Assembly: GCF_900128965.1 (NCBI RefSeq)
Contig: NZ_FQUL01000006.1
Location: 17,482 to 81,481, forward strand
Length of the DNA: 64,000 nucleotides
Source of the DNA: Ferrithrix thermotolerans DSM 19514
Lineage (GTDB): Bacteria > Actinomycetota > Acidimicrobiia > Acidimicrobiales > Acidimicrobiaceae
Direction: 5' to 3'
Shown here in pieces: positions 36,863 to 44,762 of the stretch; position 1 is the first letter of the stretch; each line of letters begins with the position of its first letter. The notes beneath the pieces were generated by a model. The model was not told the DNA's origin. It saw nothing but the letters and a program-made list of their open reading frames with translations, and searched no databases. Both the position numbers and the translations under genes were made by a program.

Positions 36863-37322
36863 TGCAAAGGAATTGGAACTTAGGCAGTTAGACGGAGTCC
36901 GCAGCATAGGCGCTTGGGTGATGGTCACAGCTCCCAGATCTGATCTCTTTGAACTCCTGGCCGATCCGTCAAAACACGCGCTCTTTGACGGATCTGGAAC
37001 CGTCAAAGGTTCTCTGCAAGCTCCAAAGAGACTCTATTTGAATGCAACCTTCTCTATGAACATGCGCCTTTTGGTTCCTTATCGGATCACCAATCAGGTA
37101 GTTGAGTTTGTGGAGGGTTACTCCATTGCGTGGCGGCATATGGGTAGGCATGTTTGGAGGTACCTCCTAGAAGACGTCGAAGATGGCTCTACCAAGGTCA
37201 CTGAGATCTTTTACTGGGGTGAGGCGCGATCTCCGCTTCTTTATGAGAGTCTCAAGATACCCAAACGCAACGGAGAGTCGATTGTAGCGACGTTGAAGCG
37301 TATGAGAGATCTTTATAACTAG
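36849..37322 (+). CDS. SRPBCC (START-like) superfamily protein
   Basis: A 157-residue single-domain protein whose pattern fits the SRPBCC/polyketide-cyclase fold: 'VMVTAPRSDLFELLADPSKH' early, a core of beta strands with YRITNQVVEFVEGYSIAWRH, and a long C-terminal helix (ESIVATLKRMRDLY). Such proteins bind hydrophobic ligands; no catalytic residue can be named. ATG 36849 has GGGAGG 9 bases upstream and overlaps the end of nrdR; ATG 36840 sits directly on the Shine-Dalgarno. Function unknown. Confidence 0.78.
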   Translation: MLVSDAKELELRQLDGVRSIGAWVMVTAPRSDLFELLADPSKHALFDGSGTVKGSLQAPKRLYLNATFSMNMRLLVPYRITNQVVEFVEGYSIAWRHMGRHVWRYLLEDVEDGSTKVTEIFYWGEARSPLLYESLKIPKRNGESIVATLKRMRDLYN

Positions 37323-37355
37323 ACAACTAGGACCTGCGATTCGGCCCATTTGAGG

Positions 37356-38153
37356 CTAGAGGGCATCGCTAAAGTGGAGTAGATGTCTCTTCAGTGACTT
37401 GTAGATCGAAGGATTTCCGGCAATGGTCAACTCTCCTGAGGGCTCCTCTGAAAATAGAGAGCCTACGGCACCACCGGCTTCTCTCACTACCAGGGTTCCA
37501 GCACTGTAGTCCCAGGGCCAAAGTCCTATCTCGTAGTATCCGTCGGTGCGTCCGGCCGCCAGGTAGCAGAGGTCGAGGGACGCAGCTCCGGCCCTTCTTA
37601 TGTCTCTAACGTTTGCAATTAGGGTTACTAAGGTGTTGGCTTGGCGGAGTCGGATCTTGTCGTCGTATGAGAACCCTGTTGCTATGAGGGCTTTGGACAT
37701 CTCGGTGGTCTTTGAGACCTGTATCGCTCGATTGTTCAGGTAGCTACCGCCGTTGTAGGTCGCATAGTACACGTCGTCGTGATAGACATCGGTTACCACT
37801 CCTACCTGTATCTGCCCATCGCTGTCTCTTGCGGCTATGGAGACGGCATACACGGGAAAGTCGTATATGAAGTTTGTCGTTCCATCTATGGGATCCACTA
37901 TCCAGGTGATCTCAGACGAGTCGACCTCCTCTGTCTCTTCTCCCATGAAGCCGTCGTTGGGTCGCTCCGATAGCAGTATCTCTCGTATTATGTTCTCTGT
38001 CTCTTTGTCTACCTTAGTTACCATATCGGTCGGGGACGACTTGGTCTTGATCTCCAGGTTTTGGTCCCGACGGCTAGCCTTTATGTGTGCAGCGGCTCGG
38101 GCGCTGGCGCGCTCGGCAAGATTTAGAAGCTCGTACCTAGATGCAGTGTTCAC
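37356..38153 (-). CDS. inositol monophosphatase family protein
   Basis: This Mg-dependent sugar/inositol phosphatase has motif A in WIVDPIDGTTNFIYDFP, a GEE metal motif (MGEETEE) and motif B in LWPWDYSAGTLVVREAGG. The 265 residues are typical. Substrate could be inositol-1-phosphate, histidinol phosphate or another sugar phosphate; the sequence does not decide. The start is GTG 38153; on the minus strand TAATCT lies six bases before it, so the mRNA may be leaderless. It is convergent with the SRPBCC gene and divergent from the threonine aldolase gene. Confidence 0.88.
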   Translation of the reverse strand: MNTASRYELLNLAERASARAAAHIKASRRDQNLEIKTKSSPTDMVTKVDKETENIIREILLSERPNDGFMGEETEEVDSSEITWIVDPIDGTTNFIYDFPVYAVSIAARDSDGQIQVGVVTDVYHDDVYYATYNGGSYLNNRAIQVSKTTEMSKALIATGFSYDDKIRLRQANTLVTLIANVRDIRRAGAASLDLCYLAAGRTDGYYEIGLWPWDYSAGTLVVREAGGAVGSLFSEEPSGELTIAGNPSIYKSLKRHLLHFSDAL

Positions 38154-38159
38154 TCGACC

Positions 38160-38165
38160 AGATTA
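38160..38165 (-). promoter_or_regulatory. putative -10 element of leaderless inositol monophosphatase mRNA
   Basis: Read on the minus strand, TAATCT lies six bases upstream of the GTG start, with no Shine-Dalgarno. It shares a 50-bp divergent region with the threonine aldolase promoter. Confidence 0.45.
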
Positions 38166-38191
38166 GTTGACTTGGACCATTACTGCGGTGG

Positions 38192-38197
38192 TAGGTT
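38192..38197 (+). promoter_or_regulatory. putative -10 element of leaderless threonine aldolase mRNA
   Basis: TAGGTT is six bases before ATG 38204. A TTGACT at 38167-38172 could be the -35 with a long 19-bp spacer. No Shine-Dalgarno precedes the ATG. Confidence 0.5.
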
Positions 38198-38203
38198 TTA
38201 GGC

Positions 38204-39250
38204 ATGGAACTCATGAAACCCTTTGCGACTCAAAATGGTGAGGTCGTAGATCTCCGGTCTGATACTGTAACGAAACCAACCATCGAGATGAGAGAAGCTA
38301 TGGCGAACGCCGTCGTTGGCGACGACCGTTACCACGAAGATCCGACAGTGGCCGAACTTGAGGCCTACTACGCAGAGCTTGTGGGGAAAGAGGCTGCTTT
38401 GTTTGTGCCTTCAGGGACGATGGCTAATCAGGTCGCCATGAGAACGTGGACCTCACCTGGAGATGTGGTATTGGCGGGTGCCAGACAACATGTCCTTCAA
38501 TACGAGAGGATGGGTAGTGCGATCAACTCAGGCGTTCAGATCGTCCCGGTGAGAGATGACCGAGGGACTCTTAGTGTAAGAGAGCTTGAAGAGCAAAGGG
38601 ATATCTTCCAGTTTCTTGGGTTGCCGGTCAAGGTAGTCTGCGTGGAAAATACACATATGCCAGCAGGAGGAGTCCCGATAGGGCTAGAGGTGCTCAAAGA
38701 GATACGCTCTTTGTTCCCTGAGGCAAAGATCCACATGGATGGGGCAAGGCTGTTTAATGCATCGGTAGCTACCGGCATTGAACCCTCGGAGTATGCACAA
38801 CACGTTGACTCGGTGATGAGCTGTGTATCTAAGGGACTCGGCGCCCCCGTGGGCTCCCTGCTTGGAGGTAGCAAGGAGTTCATTGAAAACGCATGGAAAG
38901 AGCGGGCGATACTTGGAGGGCAGATGAGACAGGCGGGAGTCCTAGCAGCAGCTGGACTCGTGGCTCTACAGTCCATGCGCGACAGGCTTGCCGAGGACCA
39001 TCGGCGGGCCAGAAAGCTAGCCAAGGCAATTGCAGCTCGTTACGGACTAGAGGTCTTGGACCCCGATTCAGTTCAGACTAATATCGTCGTCTTTTCTCAT
39101 CCAGACCCAGAGGCGTTTTTGACCCATCTCTCACAAGCAGATGTGCTAGGCGGTTCCGTTGCTCCTGGATATGTACGTTTGGTTACTCATAAGGATGTAG
39201 ACGACGAGATGATCGATAGAACCATCGTTGCAATTTCAAAGGCCCCGTAA
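38204..39250 (+). CDS. low-specificity L-threonine aldolase
   Basis: This PLP enzyme of the beta-eliminating lyase family splits L-threonine (and allo-threonine) to glycine and acetaldehyde. Family marks are [18 protein letters not shown] at the N-terminus, [28 protein letters not shown] (Asp binding PLP) and the PLP lysine in [12 protein letters not shown]. The 348 residues fit. It is immediately followed by the PIG-L gene, whose GTG starts at the base after the stop, so the two are co-translated. Confidence 0.93.
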   Translation: MELMKPFATQNGEVVDLRSDTVTKPTIEMREAMANAVVGDDRYHEDPTVAELEAYYAELVGKEAALFVPSGTMANQVAMRTWTSPGDVVLAGARQHVLQYERMGSAINSGVQIVPVRDDRGTLSVRELEEQRDIFQFLGLPVKVVCVENTHMPAGGVPIGLEVLKEIRSLFPEAKIHMDGARLFNASVATGIEPSEYAQHVDSVMSCVSKGLGAPVGSLLGGSKEFIENAWKERAILGGQMRQAGVLAAAGLVALQSMRDRLAEDHRRARKLAKAIAARYGLEVLDPDSVQTNIVVFSHPDPEAFLTHLSQADVLGGSVAPGYVRLVTHKDVDDEMIDRTIVAISKAP

Positions 39251-39970
39251 GTGAAAGCTGAGCTTCTTTCGATAGTGCCGAATCCGGTACTGGCGGTCTA
39301 TGCTCATCCGGACGATGCAGATGTCGCCTGCGGAGGAACGCTAAAAAAATGGATCGACGAAGGATCTGATGTCCATGTGGTCATCTGCACAAAGGGAGAG
39401 AAGGGGACTAAAGATCCCGATGCAGATATCAAAGAGGTGGCGGCCAAGCGCCGTAGCGAGGTTGAGGAGGCAGCTGCTATTTTGGGATTCAGTGCTTTGC
39501 ATTTTCTCAATATCGACGATGGTGAGATCGTAAACGACGAAACCCTTCGTGCTGATATCGTCGAGATTGTCCGCAGCGTAAAGCCAGAGGTGGTTCTGGC
39601 ACCGGATCCAACCGCTGTGTTTTTCTCCGATCACTACTTTAACCACAGAGACCATCGCGAGATAGGATGGGCGGTTCTAGACGCAGTGTACCCGGCCTGC
39701 GGACTGCCAAAGTACTATCCTGACCGGGGAAAGGCCCATGTTGTCTCAGCGGTGATGCTAAGTGGGACCTTGGCTCCAGATGTATTTGTCGACATAACGG
39801 GCACTGTGGAAAAGAAGGTTACAGCGGTACTCAGCCACAAAAGCCAGATCTCCGGTGATGAGGAGTCAGTTAGGGACGCCATCGAACACATGGCCAAAGA
39901 TGCAGGAGGAAAATGTGGGAAAGCCTTCGCTGAAGGGTTCCGCATGGTCGGATCTCTTGGAGTGTTTTAA
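39251..39970 (+). CDS. PIG-L family deacetylase
   Basis: Zinc-dependent LmbE/PIG-L N-deacetylases remove acetyl groups from N-acetylglucosamine-type conjugates. The metal motif AHPDDAD is near residue 17 and a downstream HYFNHRDHREIG segment supplies the third histidine. At 239 residues it resembles the smaller BshB/LmbE type more than the longer mycothiol enzymes MshB and Mca, but substrate is unknown. It directly abuts the threonine aldolase gene. A T-run (39971-39985 region) follows but no stem. Confidence 0.87.
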   Translation: MKAELLSIVPNPVLAVYAHPDDADVACGGTLKKWIDEGSDVHVVICTKGEKGTKDPDADIKEVAAKRRSEVEEAAAILGFSALHFLNIDDGEIVNDETLRADIVEIVRSVKPEVVLAPDPTAVFFSDHYFNHRDHREIGWAVLDAVYPACGLPKYYPDRGKAHVVSAVMLSGTLAPDVFVDITGTVEKKVTAVLSHKSQISGDEESVRDAIEHMAKDAGGKCGKAFAEGFRMVGSLGVF

Positions 39971-40277
39971 GGGTTTTTTAATTCTTGAGGCTAAGATCCG
40001 GTAGTGGGCTTTCCGCTAGGAGCAGTTCATGCATAATATGCATGATGGCTGTGATTATCGTTTCTAAAATAGCAGTTAGGTACCGGTGAGTTATATACCC
40101 ATAGACGTAACTGCATAAATTAACTACGAAGGGCTCTGTTAAAAATATTCCTTCAATTCGGATAAATAAAGATCGATATATCTGTGGGATTATTGGGTAG
40201 TCAATTGTGCGTTGTTCGTAGTAAAGTTAATTTTAGGGAATTTAGTTAGTCCTGTAGATTTTGACCAAGGAGGAGTT
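39971..40277. other. AT-rich gene-free region with a palindrome
   Basis: This 307-bp gap is visibly richer in A and T than its surroundings. It contains a 19-bp palindrome at 40027-40045 and, further right, a possible TTGTTC/TAGGGA promoter pair (40212-40239) for the DUF3040 gene. No credible reading frame is seen. Confidence 0.5.
40027..40045. promoter_or_regulatory. 19-bp palindrome, possible operator
   Basis: TCATGCATA, one central A, then TATGCATGA: a perfect 9-bp inverted repeat with a 1-nt centre. It looks like a dimeric regulator site; the regulator is unknown. Confidence 0.45.
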
Positions 40278-40649
40278 ATGCCGCTGTCAGAGAACGAGTT
40301 GCGGGTACTCTCAGAGATAGAAAAGAGCTTCTACGAGCACGATTCGGCCTTCGCTGACCGTATGCGTTCCGAGACCGTCTATAAACACTCGGGTCGAAAT
40401 CTAAAGTGGGCTTCGTTGAGTTTCGTTCTTGGCTTCGTATTTACGGTTGCTCTGTTTACGACATCGGTCCTTTTAGGGTTGATTGGGTTTTTGGTCATGC
40501 TCGGTTCAGCGCTTGTCTTCGAACAAAACTTGAGGCGTATGGGCAAGGCAAGCTGGCACGAGATAAAGAACTCTCAGGGACCAAAGGGTTCTCCCGTTGC
40601 CAAGTTTGGCAGCAAGCTGAAGGGCAAGTTCCCCAAGACTGACAAGTAA
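40278..40649 (+). CDS. DUF3040 family membrane protein
   Basis: The 123-residue protein opens with PLSENELRVLSEIEKSFYEHD, the hallmark of DUF3040 proteins of actinobacteria, followed by two close membrane spans (about 45-85) and a basic tail. ATG 40278 has a very strong AAGGAGGAG Shine-Dalgarno 4 bases upstream; upstream in-frame starts are not needed. DUF3040 genes are often found just before mraZ in actinobacteria; here it lies 5 kb before it, so the linkage may have been broken by inserted genes. Function unknown. Confidence 0.85.
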   Translation: MPLSENELRVLSEIEKSFYEHDSAFADRMRSETVYKHSGRNLKWASLSFVLGFVFTVALFTTSVLLGLIGFLVMLGSALVFEQNLRRMGKASWHEIKNSQGPKGSPVAKFGSKLKGKFPKTDK

Positions 40650-40656
40650 ACGTCGT

Positions 40657-41523
40657 TTGAACATCTTATCGATCGATATCGGTGGCACCAAGTTTCAAGT
40701 TGCTGTTGTAACGAAAGACGGTGAGATAGTTCGCTCTCAAAAGGTTCCAACTCCAAAGTCGTACGACGGAGAGGAGCTCTTTGCGGTTCTCTGCTCAGCT
40801 ATAGCAGAGGTATCGTCTAAAGAAAGTTATGACGTTGTAGGAGTCGGCTGCGGTGGTCCGATGTCTCCCATGGGCGAGTTTGTTTCGCCACTAAATATTC
40901 CGGGTTGGCGTAACTTTCCTCTTCGCTCCAGGTTAGAGAGCATTGCCGGTCTTCCTGTCTTTATCGACAACGATGCCAAGGCGATAACTTTGGCTGAGGC
41001 CTTCTTTGGCGGCGGCAAGGGAAAGCGCAACTTTATGGCTATGGTCGTCTCCACGGGCGTAGGTGCAGGACTCTACTGCGACGGTCGGCTCATCGATGGA
41101 GAGTCAGGTAATGCAGGACATCTCGGCCATGTCATTGTAGAACCAAGTGGTCATCTCTGCGCATGTGGATCTCTTGGGTGTCTCGAGGCGGAGATATCCG
41201 GTCTTTCCACGCAGAAGATCCTAGGGATCACCGCAGATCTAGCGCCTAAGTCGTGGATTATAAGAAGTGGTGACCTCTTGGCAAGAGCGGTCGCTTCGGC
41301 GGCGGCTCTTTTGGACTTTGAATGTGTATTTGTCGGCGGATCGGTAGCGTTGGGGTACGGAGACCTCTTCTTTGAAGAGGCAAACAGGGCACTAAAGCGG
41401 TATGCGAAACTCGAGTTTTCTGAGAAGGTAGAGATCCTTCCAACCACTTTGGGTCCTGACTTTGCGTCTCTCTCTGGTGCTGCGGTCGCCCTTTATAGGA
41501 AGGGAATAAATTCCCTTACCTGA
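40657..41523 (+). CDS. ROK family sugar kinase (glucokinase-like)
   Basis: This ROK-family protein has the phosphate-binding motif IDIGGTK, the catalytic region FIDNDAKA, and the zinc motif GHLCACGSLGCLEAE with its preceding GHLGH histidines. The 288 residues suit a glucokinase or N-acetyl-sugar kinase. No DNA-binding domain is present, so it is a kinase, not a ROK repressor. The start is TTG 40657, 7 bp after the DUF3040 gene. Substrate is undetermined. Confidence 0.87.
   Translation: MNILSIDIGGTKFQVAVVTKDGEIVRSQKVPTPKSYDGEELFAVLCSAIAEVSSKESYDVVGVGCGGPMSPMGEFVSPLNIPGWRNFPLRSRLESIAGLPVFIDNDAKAITLAEAFFGGGKGKRNFMAMVVSTGVGAGLYCDGRLIDGESGNAGHLGHVIVEPSGHLCACGSLGCLEAEISGLSTQKILGITADLAPKSWIIRSGDLLARAVASAAALLDFECVFVGGSVALGYGDLFFEEANRALKRYAKLEFSEKVEILPTTLGPDFASLSGAAVALYRKGINSLT
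41500..41517. other. 18-bp palindrome at the 3' end of the ROK gene
   Basis: AAGGGAAT, AA, ATTCCCTT form a perfect 8-bp inverted repeat just before the ROK stop and 42 bp upstream of the acyl-CoA dehydrogenase start. It could be an operator or a weak RNA hairpin. Confidence 0.4.
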
Positions 41524-41547
41524 TGTGCAACCGATTCAACCCTGCGC

Positions 41548-41553
41548 TAGCGT
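41548..41553 (+). promoter_or_regulatory. putative -10 element of leaderless acyl-CoA dehydrogenase mRNA
   Basis: TAGCGT lies six bases before ATG 41560 with no Shine-Dalgarno in between. Confidence 0.45.
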
Positions 41554-41559
41554 TTAGGT

Positions 41560-42810
41560 ATGGACATCACCTATCCCGAAAGTGCTGAAAAGTTCAGAGC
41601 AAAGGTAAGAGATTTTCTAGCTTCCAATCTGCCCAAGGACTGGAGGGGCGTGGGAGGGCTATCCCGGGACGAAGCGGCGGACTTTACTGAAAAGTGGCGT
41701 AACGTCTTGTATCGAGAAGGCTACCTTGCGGTCGGCTGGCCCAAAGAGTACGGCGGGGCGGGTCTCTCTCAGTTGGAGCAGGTGGTCTTGGCAGAGGAGT
41801 TTACCCGTGCTGGTGTGCCTTCAGGGGGCCCTAACGACGCTTTTGGGATTCAGATGCTCGGGAATACTTTGATACGTTGGGGAACCGAAGAGCAAAAAAA
41901 GAGGTTTCTCCCACGGATCCTTTCGGGTGAGGACAGGTGGTGTCAAGGTTATTCGGAGCCTAACGCTGGATCTGATCTTGCAAATCTGGCCTGTCGCGCT
42001 GTGTTAGACGGAGACGAGTGGGTTATAAACGGTCAAAAGATATGGACCTCTGCTGGTCATTTGGCCAACTGGATATTTGTGTTAACACGGACCGATCCAG
42101 AAGCGCCCAAACACAAAGGAATATCATTCTTGCTCTGTCCGATGGATCAGCCTGGAGTCGAGGTTAGACCGATCAAAATGATCTCCGGGGAGTCCGAGTT
42201 CAATGAGGTCTTCTTCACAGACGCACGGACCTCCAAGGACAACATCGTAGGTGCTCCAGGAGAGGGATGGTCTGTGGCTATGACTTTGCTTGGTTACGAG
42301 AGAGGTGAGGCTGCAGCGACGATACCGATTCGTTTTCGTGCTGAGCTAGACAGGCTCTTGGAGCTAGCGAAGGAGACCGGTGCGTCGTCCAACCCTGTCT
42401 TTCGTGACCGCCTTGCGTACTGTTACTCAAAAGTAGAGATCATGAGGTACCTGGGGTATAGGACGTTGACCAGTTTCCTAAGCGGGGGTGCTCCGGGTCC
42501 AGAAGCTTCAATCTCAAAGCTTTACTGGAGTGAGTACCATAAGGTCGTAACAGAGCTTGCGGTCGATATGCTTGGGCTAGAGGCTTTAGTGCCGTCGGGA
42601 CGAAAGCCTACTTCAGCGTTTCAGACAGACGATATCGGAGCTCCAAACTCCTCAAACTCCTGGGTAATGACGTATCTAAACGCGCGAGCAGGTACCATCT
42701 ACGCAGGAACTTCCCAGATTCAAAAAAATATCCTTGGGGAACTAGTTCTTGGACTTCCAAAGGAACCACGCTTAGATAAAGGCCCCTGGAACGCCTCTAG
42801 CTCAAAGTAG
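41560..42810 (+). CDS. acyl-CoA dehydrogenase family protein
   Basis: This FAD enzyme family oxidises acyl-CoA thioesters at the alpha-beta bond. The N-terminal helical domain holds GWPKEYGGAGLS, the middle beta domain has QGYSEPNAGSDLANL and INGQKIWTSAGHLANW, and the C-terminal helical domain ends with AGTIYAGTSQIQKNILGE. The 416 residues are normal. The substrate chain length cannot be read. No other beta-oxidation gene is nearby. A 74-residue orphan follows 10 bp downstream. Confidence 0.92.
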   Translation: MDITYPESAEKFRAKVRDFLASNLPKDWRGVGGLSRDEAADFTEKWRNVLYREGYLAVGWPKEYGGAGLSQLEQVVLAEEFTRAGVPSGGPNDAFGIQMLGNTLIRWGTEEQKKRFLPRILSGEDRWCQGYSEPNAGSDLANLACRAVLDGDEWVINGQKIWTSAGHLANWIFVLTRTDPEAPKHKGISFLLCPMDQPGVEVRPIKMISGESEFNEVFFTDARTSKDNIVGAPGEGWSVAMTLLGYERGEAAATIPIRFRAELDRLLELAKETGASSNPVFRDRLAYCYSKVEIMRYLGYRTLTSFLSGGAPGPEASISKLYWSEYHKVVTELAVDMLGLEALVPSGRKPTSAFQTDDIGAPNSSNSWVMTYLNARAGTIYAGTSQIQKNILGELVLGLPKEPRLDKGPWNASSSK

Positions 42811-42820
42811 TCTTTAGAGT

Positions 42821-43045
42821 ATGAGTCCAGCCAAGATAAAGTTGTCAACCCTCAAAGAAGGGGTGGTTCAGCTATACCTTCTAAGTGGACTAGCGACCCT
42901 ATTTGCAGGTGGCGATCTCAGTCAACTAAGGAAGTACCGAAAGTTTAGGATCGAAACCTTTGCGGGAAAAGGCGGTAAAGTAAGGTTTAAAGACGTCATC
43001 GAGTTCTTGAACTGGTGTCACCTTCAAAGGCAGTTATCAAAGTAG
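42821..43045 (+). CDS. small basic protein of unknown function
   Basis: I do not recognise this 74-residue product. It is Lys/Arg-rich, with a mildly hydrophobic stretch at about 14-31 (VVQLYLLSGLATLFAGG) and a C-terminal half reading KGGKVRFKDVIEFLNWCHL. Support for it being a gene: it starts 10 bp after the acyl-CoA dehydrogenase stop, codon use resembles its neighbours, and TAGTCT lies seven bases before the ATG. It could be a co-transcribed partner of the dehydrogenase or independently transcribed. Confidence 0.55.
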   Translation: MSPAKIKLSTLKEGVVQLYLLSGLATLFAGGDLSQLRKYRKFRIETFAGKGGKVRFKDVIEFLNWCHLQRQLSK

Positions 43046-43180
43046 AGGTGTTCTGTGCAGGAAAAACCAGTTTTTGTCTGCTATGATCTCATGTAGGTGA
43101 GTATATGGACGTAATGCAGGTACGCCGAAGTTCTAGTTTCTTTACTGTATTCTTGCACCTAAGCAGGAGCGCGAGGTAGC

Positions 43181-43699
43181 GTGTCCAGGGTGCTCGTGCT
43201 AAATGCGACGTACGAAGCACTCTGTTTAGTCTCTACGAAGCGAGCCATTGTTCTTATGGTCACGGAAAAAGCAGATCTTGTAGTAAGCACGGGTAACGAC
43301 ATTCATTCAGCTTCCCTCACCGTCGCAGAGCCGTCAATCGTTCGTCTCAACTCTTATGTTAGCGTTCCGCGTACTCCCAGGATCGCTCTTTCAAGGAGGG
43401 CGATATTTGCTCGAGACAACTACACCTGTCAGTACTGTGGAGCACCTGCGGAGAACATAGACCACGTCATCCCGAGGTCTCGCGGAGGGTTGCACGTGTG
43501 GGAGAACGTTGTCGCTAGTTGCAAGCCGTGCAACTCACGCAAAGAGGATCGATTGCTATCAGAGTCCAACTTTGTGCTTAGAAAGGCTCCAGCTCCCCCT
43601 AAAGGCAGGGCATGGGCTATCTCCCTAGGGGTAGTCAGACCCGAGTGGGTTCCTTACCTTGGCGGTAGTGTGCAAAGTCAAAGCGCAAGGATTGCATAG
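43181..43699 (+). CDS. HNH endonuclease family protein
   Basis: A 172-residue protein with a zinc-bound HNH fold: CQYCG, the catalytic DHVIPRSRGG, a central Asn in VWENVVASC, and CKPCNSRK. The N-terminal VLVLNATYEALCLVSTKRAI block is the signature of a group widely conserved in actinobacteria, so it is probably a housekeeping nuclease of unknown role and not part of a mobile intron. The start is GTG 43181, with GAGG 4 bases and AGGAG 11 bases upstream. Confidence 0.87.
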   Translation: MSRVLVLNATYEALCLVSTKRAIVLMVTEKADLVVSTGNDIHSASLTVAEPSIVRLNSYVSVPRTPRIALSRRAIFARDNYTCQYCGAPAENIDHVIPRSRGGLHVWENVVASCKPCNSRKEDRLLSESNFVLRKAPAPPKGRAWAISLGVVRPEWVPYLGGSVQSQSARIA

Positions 43700-43777
43700 T
43701 GTATACATAGTCGGTATAAAGTTGTCTGACTTGCCGTCCGAATAACTCATGACAATGTGCTTGTTAGGAGTTATTTG

Positions 43778-44536
43778 ATGTCCTCGGAGCTTTCAATTTC
43801 AGGGTCTTGCGATGGATCCTGCAAAACAGAACCCTTTGACCTAGAGATTACGATGGCGTTTCAACCCATCGTCGATCTCAGAAAGCAAGAGATCTTCGCA
43901 TATGAGGCACTGGTAAGAGGGGCAGATGGAAGGTCTGCGGCTGAGGTCTTAGCTCTTGTGGATACCAACAACATGTTCTCCTTCGATCAGCGCTGCAGGG
44001 TTCTTGCGATAGCCCAGGCAGCGGAGTTGAAGATGGACACGAGGCTGAGCATAAACTTCATACCAAACGCTGTTTATGAACCAAGAAGCTGTATCAAAGC
44101 GACGCTTGCGGCGTCCGAAGAGTTTTGTTTTCCCAAAGAGCGACTTATCTTTGAGGTAGTTGAGGGCGAAAGGGTAACCTCAAGGCAGCACCTTGCATCG
44201 ATCTTTTTAGCTTATGCCTCATTTGGCTTCATGACTGCCTTGGACGACTTTGGTGAGGGGTTCTCTGGTCTGAATCATCTCGTCCGGCTGAGGCCGGACC
44301 TTTTGAAGATGGACATGATGTTAGTTCGAGACATAGACACTGACCCAAGGAAACGAGCCGTAGTGGGGGCTGTAGTGCGGTTGGGGAGAGAGTTGGGGGT
44401 AGGGGTTGTCGCAGAAGGAGTAGAGACCGAGGAAGAGGTTGCAACCCTGCTTGAGATCGGGGTGACGTTGTTTCAGGGGTATGTCATAGCTAGACCGGAG
44501 GTTGGAGCTCTTCCTAAGCCTCGTCTATCCTTTTAG
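43778..44536 (+). CDS. stand-alone EAL domain protein (probable c-di-GMP phosphodiesterase)
   Basis: The 252-residue product is almost only an EAL domain, with a short Cys-containing N-terminus (SCDGSCKTE). Residues needed for metal binding and catalysis are present: EAL (43-45), INF, FEVVE, DDFGEG, the lysine in LLKMD, AEGVE and FQGY. This suggests an active phosphodiesterase that breaks c-di-GMP, with no sensor or GGDEF domain attached. ATG 43778 has TAGGAG 7 bases upstream; an earlier start adds seven unlikely residues. No cyclase gene is in the window. Confidence 0.88.
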   Translation: MSSELSISGSCDGSCKTEPFDLEITMAFQPIVDLRKQEIFAYEALVRGADGRSAAEVLALVDTNNMFSFDQRCRVLAIAQAAELKMDTRLSINFIPNAVYEPRSCIKATLAASEEFCFPKERLIFEVVEGERVTSRQHLASIFLAYASFGFMTALDDFGEGFSGLNHLVRLRPDLLKMDMMLVRDIDTDPRKRAVVGAVVRLGRELGVGVVAEGVETEEEVATLLEIGVTLFQGYVIARPEVGALPKPRLSF

Positions 44537-44750
44537 CCTTCGGCTACGACGGCGACAAGGAGATGCCATGGCGCTTTGATCCCTGTTCAGCTATCGTATG
44601 GTCGATGAGTCTAGCTGTGCTTTGTAGATAAGATCTGTCTTTGGTTCGGTTGTACAGGGAATGTGAACTAAGGCTTTTTGTGGTTGTCTAATGGCAAGCT
44701 TCACCTAGGATATTTCTGCTCCCAAGACGATGGGTGTCTGTTCTTTGAGT

Positions 44751-44756
44751 TACCAT
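44751..44756 (+). promoter_or_regulatory. putative -10 element of leaderless lipoate-ligase-like mRNA
   Basis: TACCAT lies six bases before ATG 44763, with no Shine-Dalgarno. This spacing helps choose ATG 44763 over ATG 44730. Confidence 0.4.
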
Positions 44757-44762
44757 CTAGGT

